A stretch of DNA of 51,054 nt from Nitrospirota bacterium (GTDB lineage Bacteria > Nitrospirota > Nitrospiria > Nitrospirales > UBA8639), in NCBI GenBank assembly GCA_003695915.1, contig RFGF01000129.1:1-51054 (forward strand), read 5' to 3'. Below are positions 1-8,996 of this stretch, piece by piece. The stretch's first letter is position 1, and each line of letters opens with the position of its first letter. The position numbers were made by a program, and so were the translations under genes. The notes beneath the pieces were generated by a model. That model worked only from the letters and a program-made list of their open reading frames with translations. It searched no databases and was not told the DNA's origin.

Positions 1-142
1 ATGGCGTAATCGTCAAACAGGCTGTCGGATCGACCTTCGCCATTTCTTTCGGTAGGACCTTCATCACGGCTGCCAACCCGCCTAAAGGAGCGAACTCGCT
101 CTCGAACGTGACGAACACTTTCGTCCTGCGTCCGCGACCCAT
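1..142 (-). CDS. glgA: Glycogen/starch synthase, N-terminal fragment (runs off the left edge)
   Basis: The reverse strand reads an open frame from an ATG at 142 to the window edge (47 codons). It contains the hallmark start of GT5 glycogen/starch synthases: a short beta strand (KVFVTFESEFAP) followed by LGGLAAVMKVLPKEM, matching the family pattern SE-x-aP-x-GGLadVvxaLPkal, which forms the ADP-glucose-binding site. GT5 enzymes extend alpha-1,4-glucan chains from ADP-glucose. An in-frame ATG at 184 is an alternative start that would add 14 residues; neither has a strong ribosome-binding site. Only the N-terminus is visible, so a related GT5-like enzyme cannot be excluded. The divergent cation transporter starts at 291. 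Confidence 0.7.
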   Translation of the reverse strand, partial: MGRGRRTKVFVTFESEFAPLGGLAAVMKVLPKEMAKVDPTACLTITP

Positions 143-290
143 GATTCGTGATCGAACAGTATTGGGGATGGGAAGACGTGTCATGGCACATGAACGGAAC
201 GAGCGAGTTCTTTCTCGTCCGACTGAACAGCAAGAGGCGGATCGTCGTTCACCGCTTGATCCCCAGACCAGGCAATGTCAAACTAAGACC

Positions 291-1238
291 GTGTCGCCCA
301 TATCCGCCAACTACGAACAACTTCGCTCTTGCCTCATTTTAGGTCTTATCATCAATGCCTTCATCATCGTCTTGGAATTCCTCGGCGGCTATTTAACCAA
401 TAGCCTCGGCTTGATGGGCGATGCGGGGCATAATCTCATCGATCAAAGCGGGTTATTTCTCGCGTTATGGGCCCATATGCTGGCGGCTCGCCCTGCCACT
501 GAAACTCGGACCTATGGATATCATCGCGCCGGAATTATCGCGGCGTTTTTGAATGGATTTATTTTGCTCGTCACCGCAGCCGTACTGACGATCGTGGCGA
601 TTCAACGAGTCTTTACCCCCGTGCCCGTTGCCGGCAAATGGGTCATCGGCATTGCTGTGCTGAGTTTTGTGGCCAACTTGACGGTGGCATTGCTGCTCCA
701 ACGAGCTGCCATCGATGATTTAAATATCCGAGGCGCGTTCTGGCACATGTTGGCCGATGCTTGGATCTCGCTCGGCGTAGCCGCTTGTGGCGTAGGTATT
801 CTCTTCACGGGTTGGACCATTCTGGACCCCTTGATCAGCATGGTAATCGTGGTCGTCATTGCCAAAGGTGCCTGGCCATTTTTTCGAGAATCCCTCGAAG
901 TTTTGCTCGAATCCACCCCACCCGGTGTGGACCTTGCCGAAATCGCCAACAGCATCGAACGGATCGAAGGCGTTCGCAACGTGCACGACCTCCACATTTG
1001 GGCTGTCGAACCGCGTCTCGTCATGTTGACCTGTCATGTGGCCGTCGATCCCGATCACCTGCACCGACACGAAGAGATTCTTCACGCCATCCGTTCGTTG
1101 ATGAGTACTCGTTTTGGCATTCACCATCTCACGATCCAAGTCGAAACGGAATGTCTCGACGAAGAAACCATTCATTGCGACTTGAGCCGCATCACGAGCG
1201 GGCCCTCCCCACAAGTGCTTCATCCGCATTCGCATTGA
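291..1238 (+). CDS. Cation diffusion facilitator (CDF) family metal efflux transporter
   Basis: A 315-aa inner-membrane transporter of the ZitB/CzcD type that exports divalent metals (Zn, Co, Cd class) in exchange for protons. It has about six membrane segments, the paired metal-site motifs GHNLID (TM2) and HMLAD (TM5), and a C-terminal cytoplasmic domain with the ferredoxin-like CDF dimer fold (around VHDLHIWAVEP). The frame is open back to 108, but that part runs over the start of the divergent glycogen synthase and is low-complexity. The GTG at 291 places TM1 at the usual distance from the start, so I chose it; ATG 183 is the alternative. The His-rich end (HPHSH) may bind metal. Exact metal specificity cannot be read from the sequence. 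Confidence 0.88.
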   Translation: MSPISANYEQLRSCLILGLIINAFIIVLEFLGGYLTNSLGLMGDAGHNLIDQSGLFLALWAHMLAARPATETRTYGYHRAGIIAAFLNGFILLVTAAVLTIVAIQRVFTPVPVAGKWVIGIAVLSFVANLTVALLLQRAAIDDLNIRGAFWHMLADAWISLGVAACGVGILFTGWTILDPLISMVIVVVIAKGAWPFFRESLEVLLESTPPGVDLAEIANSIERIEGVRNVHDLHIWAVEPRLVMLTCHVAVDPDHLHRHEEILHAIRSLMSTRFGIHHLTIQVETECLDEETIHCDLSRITSGPSPQVLHPHSH

Positions 1239-1269
1239 ACGAGGCGAAACCCGGAATTGACCCACGCCG

Positions 1270-1821
1270 TCATCTCAAAGAATCGCAGAGTTTTGAGCGA
1301 AACTTTGGCCAGCGTAGCAGAACCGTTGCCGCTCCAGACCCGATAACGCCCCCGATCACCCACCCGACTAGGACATCGCTTGGATAATGGACCCCGAGGT
1401 ACACGCGTGACACGCCAACCATCACAACCACGGGACCCGTCATCCAGGCCGTGAGCGGATACAGACGATAAAGAAACATGGCAGCAGCAGCGGTATTGAG
1501 CGCATGATTTGATGGCAGGCTAAACGATCCCCCGCACCCTACAAGCACATGAATCTGTTCCAACGCCTGACACGGACGAGGACGGCCGATCCACGTTTTG
1601 AGCAGTCCTCCAAGTCCATCGCCGAGTCCCACGACTAGGCCCAGAGCAGGCGCCCCAATTCGTGCTTCGCGCCAATTGGTCCACCCCCAATATACAAGCA
1701 GCAGTCCGACGGGCAGGAGAAGATTTCCTTCTCGCGAAACCTGGATCATTAGCCAGTCCAACAGCGGCCACTGGCCAGCCAATCCATTGATCAGCCGAAA
1801 TCCCGACTCATCCCAACCCAT
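1270..1821 (-). CDS. PAP2-family phosphatase (membrane)
   Basis: A 183-aa integral membrane protein with the three PAP2/acid phosphatase signatures in order: K-x6-RP (LKTWIGRPRP), PSNH with the catalytic His, and SR-x5-H-x3-D (SRVYLGVHYPSD). Family members remove phosphate from lipid phosphates such as undecaprenyl pyrophosphate or phosphatidic acid on the periplasmic face. About five hydrophobic segments are visible. The gene is convergent with the CDF transporter (31-bp gap) and divergent from tatD. Whether it acts as a bacitracin-resistance type UppP or as a general lipid phosphatase is not decidable here. Confidence 0.87.
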   Translation of the reverse strand: MGWDESGFRLINGLAGQWPLLDWLMIQVSREGNLLLPVGLLLVYWGWTNWREARIGAPALGLVVGLGDGLGGLLKTWIGRPRPCQALEQIHVLVGCGGSFSLPSNHALNTAAAAMFLYRLYPLTAWMTGPVVVMVGVSRVYLGVHYPSDVLVGWVIGGVIGSGAATVLLRWPKFRSKLCDSLR

Positions 1822-1905
1822 CGTTTACTTCGCCATCTCGATTGCCTCTGCACATCGCTCTGACGTCATGATAGGATATCTCTCGCCTACTGAAAGGAGT
1901 CCATC

Positions 1906-2685
1906 ATGCTGGTCGATAGTCATGTCCACTTAGATGATCCTCGATACCATTCAGATCTTCCGGCCGTACTCGCACGGGCCCAGGAAGCTGGCGTGCATAC
2001 CTGTATCACGATTGGGTGCGATTTGGCCACTAGCCGAGCGGCCGTCGAGTTGGCGAATCGATATTCATGCATTTATGCGACCGTCGGCGTGCACCCCCAT
2101 GAAGCCAGCAGGATCGAATCCTCGTGGTACGAAGAACTCACACAACTAGCTCGGCACCCTAAAGTGGTTGCTTATGGGGAAATCGGGCTTGATTACCATT
2201 ACGATCACTCACCGCGGGACGTCCAGCGACAGTGCTTTCGAGAGCAAATTCGTCTAGCCCGTCGTTTACGCCTCCCTCTTGTGGTGCATACGCGGGAAGC
2301 ACAGAATGATACCGTTGCGATCCTGCGTGAGGAAAATGCCCATGAAATTGGCGGTGTGTTTCATTGCTTTAGCGGGGATCAACATCTTGCAGAGCAGGCA
2401 CTTGACCTAGGATTTGATCTCTCCTTTTCCGGGATCGTGACGTTCCCGAACGCCACAGCACTGAGAGACATTGTGCGAATGGTTCCAGATGACCGCTTAC
2501 TCGTGGAAACGGATGCGCCCTACCTCACACCGGTTCCACATCGAGGGAAACGCAATGAACCGGCTTACGTCCGCTATGTGGCAGAGAAAATTGCCGAACT
2601 CCGACACGGCGATGATCCAGGGGCTCTAGCCCGCATTGCCCATATCACCACGGAGAACTGCCGACGCCTATTCAAAATTTCCTGA
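1906..2685 (+). CDS. tatD: TatD-family metal-dependent deoxyribonuclease
   Basis: A 259-aa TIM-barrel metallohydrolase of normal TatD length. Visible metal and active-site motifs are DSHVHLD at the N-terminus, GEIGLDYHYD near residue 92, HTREA, VFHCFSG, and ETDAPYLTPVPHRG near residue 203. TatD enzymes are Mg-dependent 3'-5' DNases linked to DNA repair and turnover. A clear AAGGAG ribosome-binding site lies just before the ATG. The 3' end overlaps the convergent NYN-domain gene by 14 bp. The assignment to the TatD/YcfH group is firm; the exact in vivo substrate is not. Confidence 0.95.
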   Translation: MLVDSHVHLDDPRYHSDLPAVLARAQEAGVHTCITIGCDLATSRAAVELANRYSCIYATVGVHPHEASRIESSWYEELTQLARHPKVVAYGEIGLDYHYDHSPRDVQRQCFREQIRLARRLRLPLVVHTREAQNDTVAILREENAHEIGGVFHCFSGDQHLAEQALDLGFDLSFSGIVTFPNATALRDIVRMVPDDRLLVETDAPYLTPVPHRGKRNEPAYVRYVAEKIAELRHGDDPGALARIAHITTENCRRLFKIS

Positions 2686-3220
2686 GCGTGCGAAGACGTT
2701 GGCGTGCCTTCTTGGGAAGTTTTCGAGGATTGCCTTTCTTGTCTGCTCGTCGTTCTCGTTCATTGTCCTCACATTTGTCATGGGCGCTCAGACGAGGGGA
2801 GCCTGTACGAGAAGACGCAACAGACCGATCCCGTGCAAAAAGCTTTCGGGCAAATTCTTCGGACCGCAACACGAATGCCCCATGCGCTTGGGCAGTTTCT
2901 AGAATTTCATGATCGGAAGAGACGACAACACAGGTCTGGCCTTGTGCTCTAACGAGTCGCTGGACAACCTGGTCCGCACGCTCGCCTTGACGGGTAAACA
3001 CGATGGTCACTCCACTGCGATGCTCAGTCTGAGGAACCGGATATCGTTGACGCCAGGCGTCAAAGACTACGGTCAACGGATACCCAGACCGCAAGTGATA
3101 CTGGAACAAGGCCATGAGAAGGGTTTCCCGTGCGGATTCCAGGCTCTGGGATTCAATCAATCCTGGACTGTTCAATGCGCCTAATAGATTATACCCGTCA
3201 ATAATGAGCTGTTTTTTCAT
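2672..3220 (-). CDS. YacP-like NYN-domain ribonuclease
   Basis: A 182-aa protein starting MKKQLIIDGYNLLG, the first acidic motif of NYN/PIN nucleases. It continues with VVFDAW, an RQGERADQVVQRL helix and VVVSSDHEI, which supply the other conserved acidic residues. This is the DUF901/YacP family (Rae1 in Bacillus), a ribosome-associated or RNA-cleaving endonuclease. The last 45 residues are very basic (NERERRADKKGN, KKARQRLRTLRKF) and probably contact RNA. It overlaps tatD tail to tail. A perfect GCGATATCGC palindrome sits just upstream of the start. The family call is good; the target RNA is unknown. Confidence 0.85.
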   Translation of the reverse strand: MKKQLIIDGYNLLGALNSPGLIESQSLESARETLLMALFQYHLRSGYPLTVVFDAWRQRYPVPQTEHRSGVTIVFTRQGERADQVVQRLVRAQGQTCVVVSSDHEILETAQAHGAFVLRSEEFARKLFARDRSVASSRTGSPRLSAHDKCEDNERERRADKKGNPRKLPKKARQRLRTLRKF

Positions 3221-3321
3221 GGTCGCGATATCGCCTCAAGCTTTGCAGGCAGGCCTACGATAAAACGTGAACACAGGTTCTGTGCTTGACAAGAAGCGAT
3301 TCTTCTGAACAATAGAACGAG

Positions 3322-4575
3322 ATGCTCATGTCAAAGATCCGACTGCGACTCATTCTATTCATCACGCTTGCATGCTGCCTGGTCAGTGTTCCCTGCTTGG
3401 CAGCCTGGCCTACTCCGATGCCGGTCTGGGCCTCGACGCCTCAAGATCATCCCGAATGGCGGCATCTTATCGGAAGAAAACGAGCTACTCCTTCCTCCGT
3501 TTGGATTCGGAACATCCGATTCCACCGCCACCAACATTATACCCGTCTGGTGTTTGATTTAAGCGGGCCGGCCTCATACACGACGCATCGTGCGAAAGAG
3601 GCCCGTCACGTGGTTCTCAAGCTCGCCCGTACGGGATTGACCACACTCGCCCAACGCAAACTCCGCCAAACCGGCTTTCCTCAAGAAGTCCACATTAGCC
3701 ATTCCAAACGTCAACTCGCGATCACCCTCGATCTGGCTCGGCTGGCCCGTTATCGTGTCCTAACCCTCACCAAACCGCATCGGCTCGTTTTAGACCTATA
3801 CCCGTCCTCCACCACGCCCGGCCAGAATGGGACTGCAGGGTCACGATCGGCAACAACTTCATCCTCAAAGCCGCGCCCACGCAAACCCGGAGAAGGTATG
3901 CGCATCGTCATCGATCCAGGTCATGGCGGAAAAGATCCGGGGGCCATCGGACGGGCCGGAACCAAGGAAAAGGATATTGTCTTACAAATTGCTAAGCACC
4001 TCAAGGCACTCATGACCGAGCGTTTGGGAGCGACCGTGCTCATGACACGGGAAAAGGATGTCTTCATTTCATTAGAAGATCGTGCCGAATTGGCTAATAA
4101 AAAAAATGCTGATCTCTTCGTGTCCATCCATGTCAATTCCCATCCCAAGCGGGGAGTCAAGGGGCTAGAAATTTACCACTTTGGGGAAGCCAGTGACCCT
4201 CGTGCCCTTGAAGTTGCTGCTCGTGAGAACGGCACGCCCTTCCAAGAAGATGGCCCGGCCTGGCAATTCATTTTGGCGGACAAACTGAACGACAAGAAGA
4301 TCGAAGAGTCCCAAGAACTGGCTTGGACTCTGCGCAATGCCATGACCACGCGATTGAAAAAGCATTACGCAGTCAAGGACCACGGAGTCAAAACTGCTCC
4401 CTTCTATGTCCTCCGTATGACCACGATGCCCAGCATTTTGGTGGAACTAGCTTTCATTTCGAACCCCCGGGAAGAAAAATTGCTGACCAGCACAAAGTAT
4501 CAGCGCCGTGTGGCTGAGGGGATTCTGGAAGGGATCATCGCGTATATCGCGCCGTTGCAGACCGCCGCTCGGTAA
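3322..4575 (+). CDS. N-acetylmuramoyl-L-alanine amidase with AMIN domain (AmiC-like)
   Basis: A 417-aa exported cell-wall hydrolase. A signal peptide covers the first 27 or so residues (hydrophobic core LILFITLACCLV). An AMIN domain follows at about residues 58-160 (IRNIRFHRHQHYTRLVFDL), which targets such amidases to septal or periplasmic sites. After a Ser/Thr/Pro linker comes the Amidase_3 domain (about 195-410) with zinc ligands in IDPGHGGKDPGA, an EKD motif and SIHVNSH, and the catalytic Glu in VELAFISN. It cleaves the bond between muramic acid and the peptide stem. The second ATG at 3328 may be the true start. All catalytic residues are intact. Confidence 0.93.
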   Translation: MLMSKIRLRLILFITLACCLVSVPCLAAWPTPMPVWASTPQDHPEWRHLIGRKRATPSSVWIRNIRFHRHQHYTRLVFDLSGPASYTTHRAKEARHVVLKLARTGLTTLAQRKLRQTGFPQEVHISHSKRQLAITLDLARLARYRVLTLTKPHRLVLDLYPSSTTPGQNGTAGSRSATTSSSKPRPRKPGEGMRIVIDPGHGGKDPGAIGRAGTKEKDIVLQIAKHLKALMTERLGATVLMTREKDVFISLEDRAELANKKNADLFVSIHVNSHPKRGVKGLEIYHFGEASDPRALEVAARENGTPFQEDGPAWQFILADKLNDKKIEESQELAWTLRNAMTTRLKKHYAVKDHGVKTAPFYVLRMTTMPSILVELAFISNPREEKLLTSTKYQRRVAEGILEGIIAYIAPLQTAAR

Positions 4576-4622
4576 GCTCTCGCCACCCTTTTCTCTTACT
4601 TTCAACGGCGCAGCATAGCTTT

Positions 4623-4817
4623 TCATGATCCTGGTTTTTTAGCAAAGACGGTGGCATCACAGGAAAAATACTTGATTTGCTTGAGGGGAATGAGTGTCAC
4701 GGCCTTAGGCGTATCGATTTCTAAAATTTCCATGTCGTCGCTGATGGTGTGTCGGATCGCATCTGTTACTTCCAGCTCTTGATTATCGACGAACACCACT
4801 TTGACCCAATACTGCAC
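4623..4817 (-). CDS. Small conserved-looking protein of unknown function (64 aa)
   Basis: A 64-aa protein starting at GTG 4817 with a good AAAGGAG site 6 nt upstream. The sequence is soluble, mixed acidic, with strand-like segments (WVKVVFVDNQELEV, AVTLIPLKQIKYFSC). The organisation resembles small beta-barrel or Sm-like proteins, but I do not recognise a family. It lies 64 bp upstream of the 3' end of proC in the opposite-order tandem (both minus strand), so it could be the last gene of the proC transcript. The ribosome-binding site and balanced composition are the main support. Confidence 0.7.
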   Translation of the reverse strand: MQYWVKVVFVDNQELEVTDAIRHTISDDMEILEIDTPKAVTLIPLKQIKYFSCDATVFAKKPGS

Positions 4818-4881
4818 GTTGCACTCCTTTCGTTTCGTTAATCATCCTACACGTTGCCCGTAAACTGGCGTAAAGACGTTC

Positions 4882-5697
4882 TCACGATGTCCCGCCCAAC
4901 TCCTTTGCCCGCTCTGTAGCCGCACGGACCGCATTCATGATCGTCGCTCGGAGCGCTCCGGACTCCAAGGCATGCACACCGGCAATGGTGGTTCCACCCG
5001 GGGATGTGACGCGGTCCTTGAGCACAGCGGGATGGTCCCCGGTCTCCACCACCATGCGAGCGGCCCCCAAGACCGTTTGGGCTGCCAGGACATGCGCGAC
5101 CGAACGCGGCAGACCCATCAGTACTCCTCCATCGGTTAAGGCCTCGATCATCATATACACATAGGCTGGACCGCTTCCGCTGAGTCCCGTCACTGCATCC
5201 ATCAACCGTTCTTCGGTGATCACCACCTTTCCCAACGATTCGAAAATCCGACAGGCCCATGCGAGCAAACTTTCTGGGACTTCTGCTCCTGGAGCCAACG
5301 CCGTAGCGCCTTCCTGGACGATGGCCGGAGTATTGGGCATCGCTCGAATAAGGGGGACGGTCCCGACACGCGTCCGAATCCTCGCCAGAGGAACGCCTGC
5401 GGCAACGGAGATGATCAACCGCTTCTCGGACAAGAATCGTTTGATCTCCTCCAGGACCTCGTCCATCACTTGAGGTTTGATGCATAGGATCACCACATCC
5501 GCCCATCGCGTAGCCTCTACATTATTCGTATTTACGCGAACGTGGAACTGTGCCTGGAACCATCGCAATCGCTCTGCGGAGACATCCGTGGCCACGATAT
5601 CGTCTGGTCGGACCAGACCAGCTTTGAGGATTCCTCCCACCAAGGCTTCGGCCATATTGCCAGCGCCAATAAGCGCAATTGTGGTGTCGTTCAGCAT
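4882..5697 (-). CDS. proC: Pyrroline-5-carboxylate reductase
   Basis: A 271-aa cytoplasmic NAD(P)H-dependent reductase catalysing the last step of proline synthesis, pyrroline-5-carboxylate to proline. The N-terminus has the Rossmann motif IALIGAGNMAEAL; then VVILCIKPQ, LIRAMPNTPA, and the family signature near residues 160-175 (MDAVTGLSGSGPAYVYM). The C-terminal dimerisation domain contains the substrate-binding stretch RVTSPGGTTIAGV. Length is typical of ProC and no key residue is missing. It is followed by the small gene at 4623-4817 and preceded by a 300-bp intergenic region. Confidence 0.97.
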   Translation of the reverse strand: MLNDTTIALIGAGNMAEALVGGILKAGLVRPDDIVATDVSAERLRWFQAQFHVRVNTNNVEATRWADVVILCIKPQVMDEVLEEIKRFLSEKRLIISVAAGVPLARIRTRVGTVPLIRAMPNTPAIVQEGATALAPGAEVPESLLAWACRIFESLGKVVITEERLMDAVTGLSGSGPAYVYMMIEALTDGGVLMGLPRSVAHVLAAQTVLGAARMVVETGDHPAVLKDRVTSPGGTTIAGVHALESGALRATIMNAVRAATERAKELGGTS

Positions 5698-5998
5698 GGC
5701 AGCCGAGTATACCCAGCTCGATCAAGGGGTTCAACTCGATCACATCGAATTCGGGATATGGGTGCCGGCAATCCTCGGCTTCGATTTGTCTGGACCATGA
5801 GCTTTACATCCTTCGGACTTGCTGGCCATTTTGATCCAGGAGTATATTCAAGACGAGAATATCCATGAGCTTTATTGATCGCATGCATTACATAGGCCTC
5901 ATCACAAGGCTTACATTACAGAGGCAAAAGAAAATAAAGAATACAAATACATATTGAAGCGACAAAGAGTGAATTTCTCTGCAGCCAAGGAGGTCGTT
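5698..5998. other. Intergenic region between divergent proC and the HEAT gene pair
   Basis: About 300 bp with no supported gene. It separates the divergent starts of proC (minus) and the first HEAT-repeat gene (plus) and must hold promoters for both. The part next to the HEAT gene (about 5890-5960) is AT-rich, but I could not settle on a convincing -35/-10 pair. The last bases carry a consensus AAGGAGG site for the start at 5999. Confidence 0.5.
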
Positions 5999-7099
5999 AT
6001 GAAGACCTGGTTACCAATCTTTACGATTTTGGCACTGATTCTTTGCCTGACGCCTCCGGATACCGATGCCCGGCGAACGCATCTCTCCGCTGAACAAAAA
6101 GCCAAACTCGAAAAAGTCCAGACCGTCTATGTCAATGTCCTAGCCTTGACCGAACGAGGACGTCGTGATCCAGCGCCCCTGTTAGCGATTGTTAAGCAGC
6201 GCCTCGAAGAACTTGGATACACCGTCGTGACCGACCGGCAGCAGCCCCACGATGTCGAATTCAAAGTCAAATGTGAAGAACGCAAAACGTGGACCGGCAC
6301 CACGAGAGCCGGAGGGGATGCCGAACTCCCTGATGCCCCGGCTCGACTGTGGAAAGGACCGGCCTGTCTCTTTACGTATTATCTCGATGGTCAAGATTTG
6401 GGGTGGTACAAGGAAGTGCGAACACCGTTCGAGGACGCGCTCGCGGCTGCCAAAGCCGTCGGAGTATCCGATGCCGGCCAATATGCACTCGATCAACTCG
6501 CCGAACAACTCAAAACCTATGATTTCCCCGTTGCCGTCACGGCTGAATGGGGACAAATCGACCGTTTGCTGGCTCTGCTGAACGATCCGTCGACGCACAA
6601 GGTTCGAAAACTCAAGATCCTGTCCGTGCTCAGCCAAATGAATGCGGATGAGGCCTTACCACGTCTCACAGAATTTTTGAAAGACAAGGATCTCGAACAG
6701 GAGGCCATCACGGCTCTTGCAGGGGCCGGAGCGGAATCCATCCCTATTCTCATCGATCTGTTTCGAACCGCAACCCAACCCGAGATCAAAGCCGCAGCCG
6801 CCAAAACGCTGGGCCACGTGGCCGCCACCACATCTGATCCTCGAACCATCCCCCCGCTCTTAGAGTATCTGAAACACACACTCACCCGCATTCGCACATC
6901 GGAAGACATCGATTTTCCGGTGTTGACGGAAGTAGTATGGGCCCTGGGAAAACTGCGCGACGAACGATCCATCGAGCCGATGGCGAAACTTCAAGAGAAG
7001 ATTTGGTTGATTCACGATAATTCAGAAGAAATGCAGGCCTTGCGCGAGGCGACAAACTGGACGTATAAGCAATTGGACTTGGACGGGCATTTGAGTTGA
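5999..7099 (+). CDS. Secreted HEAT-repeat protein, paralogue A
   Basis: A 366-aa exported protein. A signal peptide (MKTWLPIFTILALILCL, cut near ADAR-type residues) precedes an N-terminal domain (about 25-175) with a GYTVVTD motif, paired Cys residues (KVKCEERKTW and GPACLF) and an invariant LGWYKEVRT segment. The C-terminal half (about 180-340) is made of HEAT-like helical repeats (IPILIDLF, IKAAAAKTLGHV, VVWALGKLRDERSIEPM). The start is set by the consensus AAGGAGG at 5989-5995; the frame opens 15 codons earlier without a ribosome-binding site. The next gene is a close paralogue in the same order. The function is unknown; periplasmic protein-protein interaction is inferred from the HEAT fold. 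Confidence 0.85.
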   Translation: MKTWLPIFTILALILCLTPPDTDARRTHLSAEQKAKLEKVQTVYVNVLALTERGRRDPAPLLAIVKQRLEELGYTVVTDRQQPHDVEFKVKCEERKTWTGTTRAGGDAELPDAPARLWKGPACLFTYYLDGQDLGWYKEVRTPFEDALAAAKAVGVSDAGQYALDQLAEQLKTYDFPVAVTAEWGQIDRLLALLNDPSTHKVRKLKILSVLSQMNADEALPRLTEFLKDKDLEQEAITALAGAGAESIPILIDLFRTATQPEIKAAAAKTLGHVAATTSDPRTIPPLLEYLKHTLTRIRTSEDIDFPVLTEVVWALGKLRDERSIEPMAKLQEKIWLIHDNSEEMQALREATNWTYKQLDLDGHLS

Positions 7100-7145
7100 A
7101 GCGGCCACGATATCTTCTAATTCACTCAATTTCCATGGGGGCTCT

Positions 7146-8261
7146 ATGGTGACACGTGCATTCATCAAGGCGACCGTCATGGTGGTCAGCACCCTCCTGC
7201 TGACGGCGAACCTACCTCCCGAAAGCTGGGCTCGTCGGACGTATTTCACGCCGGAACAAAAAGCATTGCTCGAAAAAGCCCAAACCGTCCTCGTGACGGT
7301 GCTCGCCTTGACTGAACGAGGACGAGCCGACGCCACACCGTTATTGGAAGTGGTGAAACGACGCATGGAAGAAGCGGGGTATACCGTGGTGACGGATCGT
7401 TCCGTGCCACACGATGTCGAATTTCGTGTCAAATGCGAAGAACGAAAACGATGGACAGGCACGACGCGAGAGGGCGGGGATGCCGATCTCCCCGATGCTC
7501 CGGCGCGGCTGTGGAAAGGGCCGGCCTGTTTGTTCAATTATCGTTTGCAGGGGAAAGATCTCGGATGGTACAAGGAAGTTCGCACAGACTTTGAGCGAGT
7601 GCGAGAGGCCGCTCAGGCCGCCAACGTTCGTGATACCGGAGCCTATGCTCTCCAACAACTCAAACTCAAGCTCGAGGAGTATGATTTCCCGGTCATAGTC
7701 ACGGCAGAATGGGGGCAAGAGGATCGTCTCATAGAGATCTTGAACAAACCCGAAACCTCGAAACGGCGAAAGCTCAAAATCCTACAATTGCTCACCAACA
7801 TTCAAGCTCATGAAGCGATTCCTTATATTAAAGAAATCATGCAAGATCCCGCTCTTGCAGAAGAAGCCGTCGAAGCGCTGGCCGCCGGAGGCAGCGAGGC
7901 GATCCCCTATCTGACAGAAATTTTCCAAAACGGTCAGAGTCCGGAAATTCGGGCAGCGGCAGCTAAGGCTCTCGGCAATATCGGGGCGTCGACTGGCGAT
8001 CCCCGAATCACACCTCCGCTGCTCACCTATCTCACCGAGAATCTGAAAACGATCAAGACCTCGAAAGATATCGATTTCCCGGTTCTCACCCAAGTGGTCT
8101 GGGGTCTTGGCAAACTTCGCAACGAAAAATCCATCGAACCGATCAAGGAGTTGGAAAGAAAAATCTGGTTAATTTACGACAACTCAAAGGCGATGAAGGA
8201 ACTCCGAGAGGCTACAAACTGGACTCATAAACAGATCGACCTCGACTGGCAGGTCCAATAG
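7146..8261 (+). CDS. Secreted HEAT-repeat protein, paralogue B
   Basis: A 371-aa exported protein that aligns with the preceding gene almost end to end, over half identical by eye. Shared blocks include VLALTERGR, GYTVVTDR, PHDVEF, VKCEERK, DAPARLWKGPACLF, DLGWYKEVRT, DFPVLT and WLI-DNS. It has its own signal peptide (hydrophobic VMVVSTLLLTA, ending near ESWARR). Two cysteines of the N-terminal domain are conserved between the copies, compatible with a disulphide in the periplasm. HEAT repeats fill the C-terminal half. The gap to paralogue A is 46 bp, suggesting co-transcription. The pair arose by tandem duplication; the function is unknown. Confidence 0.85.
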   Translation: MVTRAFIKATVMVVSTLLLTANLPPESWARRTYFTPEQKALLEKAQTVLVTVLALTERGRADATPLLEVVKRRMEEAGYTVVTDRSVPHDVEFRVKCEERKRWTGTTREGGDADLPDAPARLWKGPACLFNYRLQGKDLGWYKEVRTDFERVREAAQAANVRDTGAYALQQLKLKLEEYDFPVIVTAEWGQEDRLIEILNKPETSKRRKLKILQLLTNIQAHEAIPYIKEIMQDPALAEEAVEALAAGGSEAIPYLTEIFQNGQSPEIRAAAAKALGNIGASTGDPRITPPLLTYLTENLKTIKTSKDIDFPVLTQVVWGLGKLRNEKSIEPIKELERKIWLIYDNSKAMKELREATNWTHKQIDLDWQVQ

Positions 8262-8344
8262 GCGATTTTCCGGAATGTCTCGTATTGGACGTTCATTGCC
8301 TTGACTCCACGTGAGTATGTAGCGACGCGGAGAAATTGACAGTC

Positions 8345-8890
8345 GTGTGTTGTCGCTGGGCTTTGAAAAAGCGCGGGCAAGCGTGCGCGTATCCGTTTCT
8401 GATTGCCTGCTTACTGTTTGGTCTCTTTCTTTGTGGCCGTGCAACATCCGCGGCCCAAGTCATCGGGGAAGCTGCCGAGTTGGATCGACTGATCAAACGA
8501 GCTGATGAGGCCATTGCCAACGGCGATCCTGAAACGGCCAGCGTGTCCATCGGCAAAGCAGCCCTGATGGCGTCCATTCTGGCTGAACGGACCTCGACAA
8601 CAGATACGACTGCCTTGTACAAAGGCGCAGAAGCCCTCTTTCGCGCGCAAGAAAACGGATATCGTGCATTGGCATTGTTCGATCAGGCAGGGGGGCGCCC
8701 TCCGGCTTCCTCCAGCACGTGCCGATTGCTGGCATTGGCGACCCGTCACCAAAGACAAGCACTCGAATACCTCGCCCGATCTCGCCCACGCAACGAAGAC
8801 CATCGCACGTTTCATCAACACCTGCTGACGAGCGCACAAGAATGGACCAGCATCCTGCCCGAACTCCGCGCAGAGTTGGCATGTCCTTAA
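8345..8890 (+). CDS. Small exported protein of unknown function
   Basis: About 181 aa with a signal-peptide-like N-terminus (KKRGQACAYPFLIACLLFGLFLC, then ATSAAQ). The mature part is alpha-helical and rich in Ala, Arg and Leu, with TPR-like helix pairs (DRLIKRADEAIANGDPETA, ALFRAQENGYRALALFDQA) but no recognised domain. The start is uncertain: TTG 8336, GTG 8345 or TTG 8363 (which gives a classic Lys-Lys-Arg n-region) are all in frame, with a GGAG at 8329-8332. It lies 83 bp after HEAT paralogue B on the same strand and may belong to that operon. Confidence 0.65.
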   Translation: MCCRWALKKRGQACAYPFLIACLLFGLFLCGRATSAAQVIGEAAELDRLIKRADEAIANGDPETASVSIGKAALMASILAERTSTTDTTALYKGAEALFRAQENGYRALALFDQAGGRPPASSSTCRLLALATRHQRQALEYLARSRPRNEDHRTFHQHLLTSAQEWTSILPELRAELACP

Positions 8891-8996
8891 CAACCAGCCG
8901 CAGTGTGCTCTATTTATCATCGTTTATTGAAGAGTCGTCATCGGACGGCCTTACAGATGAGGACCGTTTGTGGCGCTTTTGGGGGCTTGTGAAAAA

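Noticed and set aside
108-290. N-terminal extension of the CDF transporter
   Set aside because: It overlaps the start of the divergent glycogen synthase, is low-complexity and is not part of the CDF family pattern.
3286-3313. TTGACA with a loose -10 (AACAAT) before the amidase gene
   Set aside because: The resulting transcript would start within a few bases of the start codon, leaving no leader, so it is not convincing.
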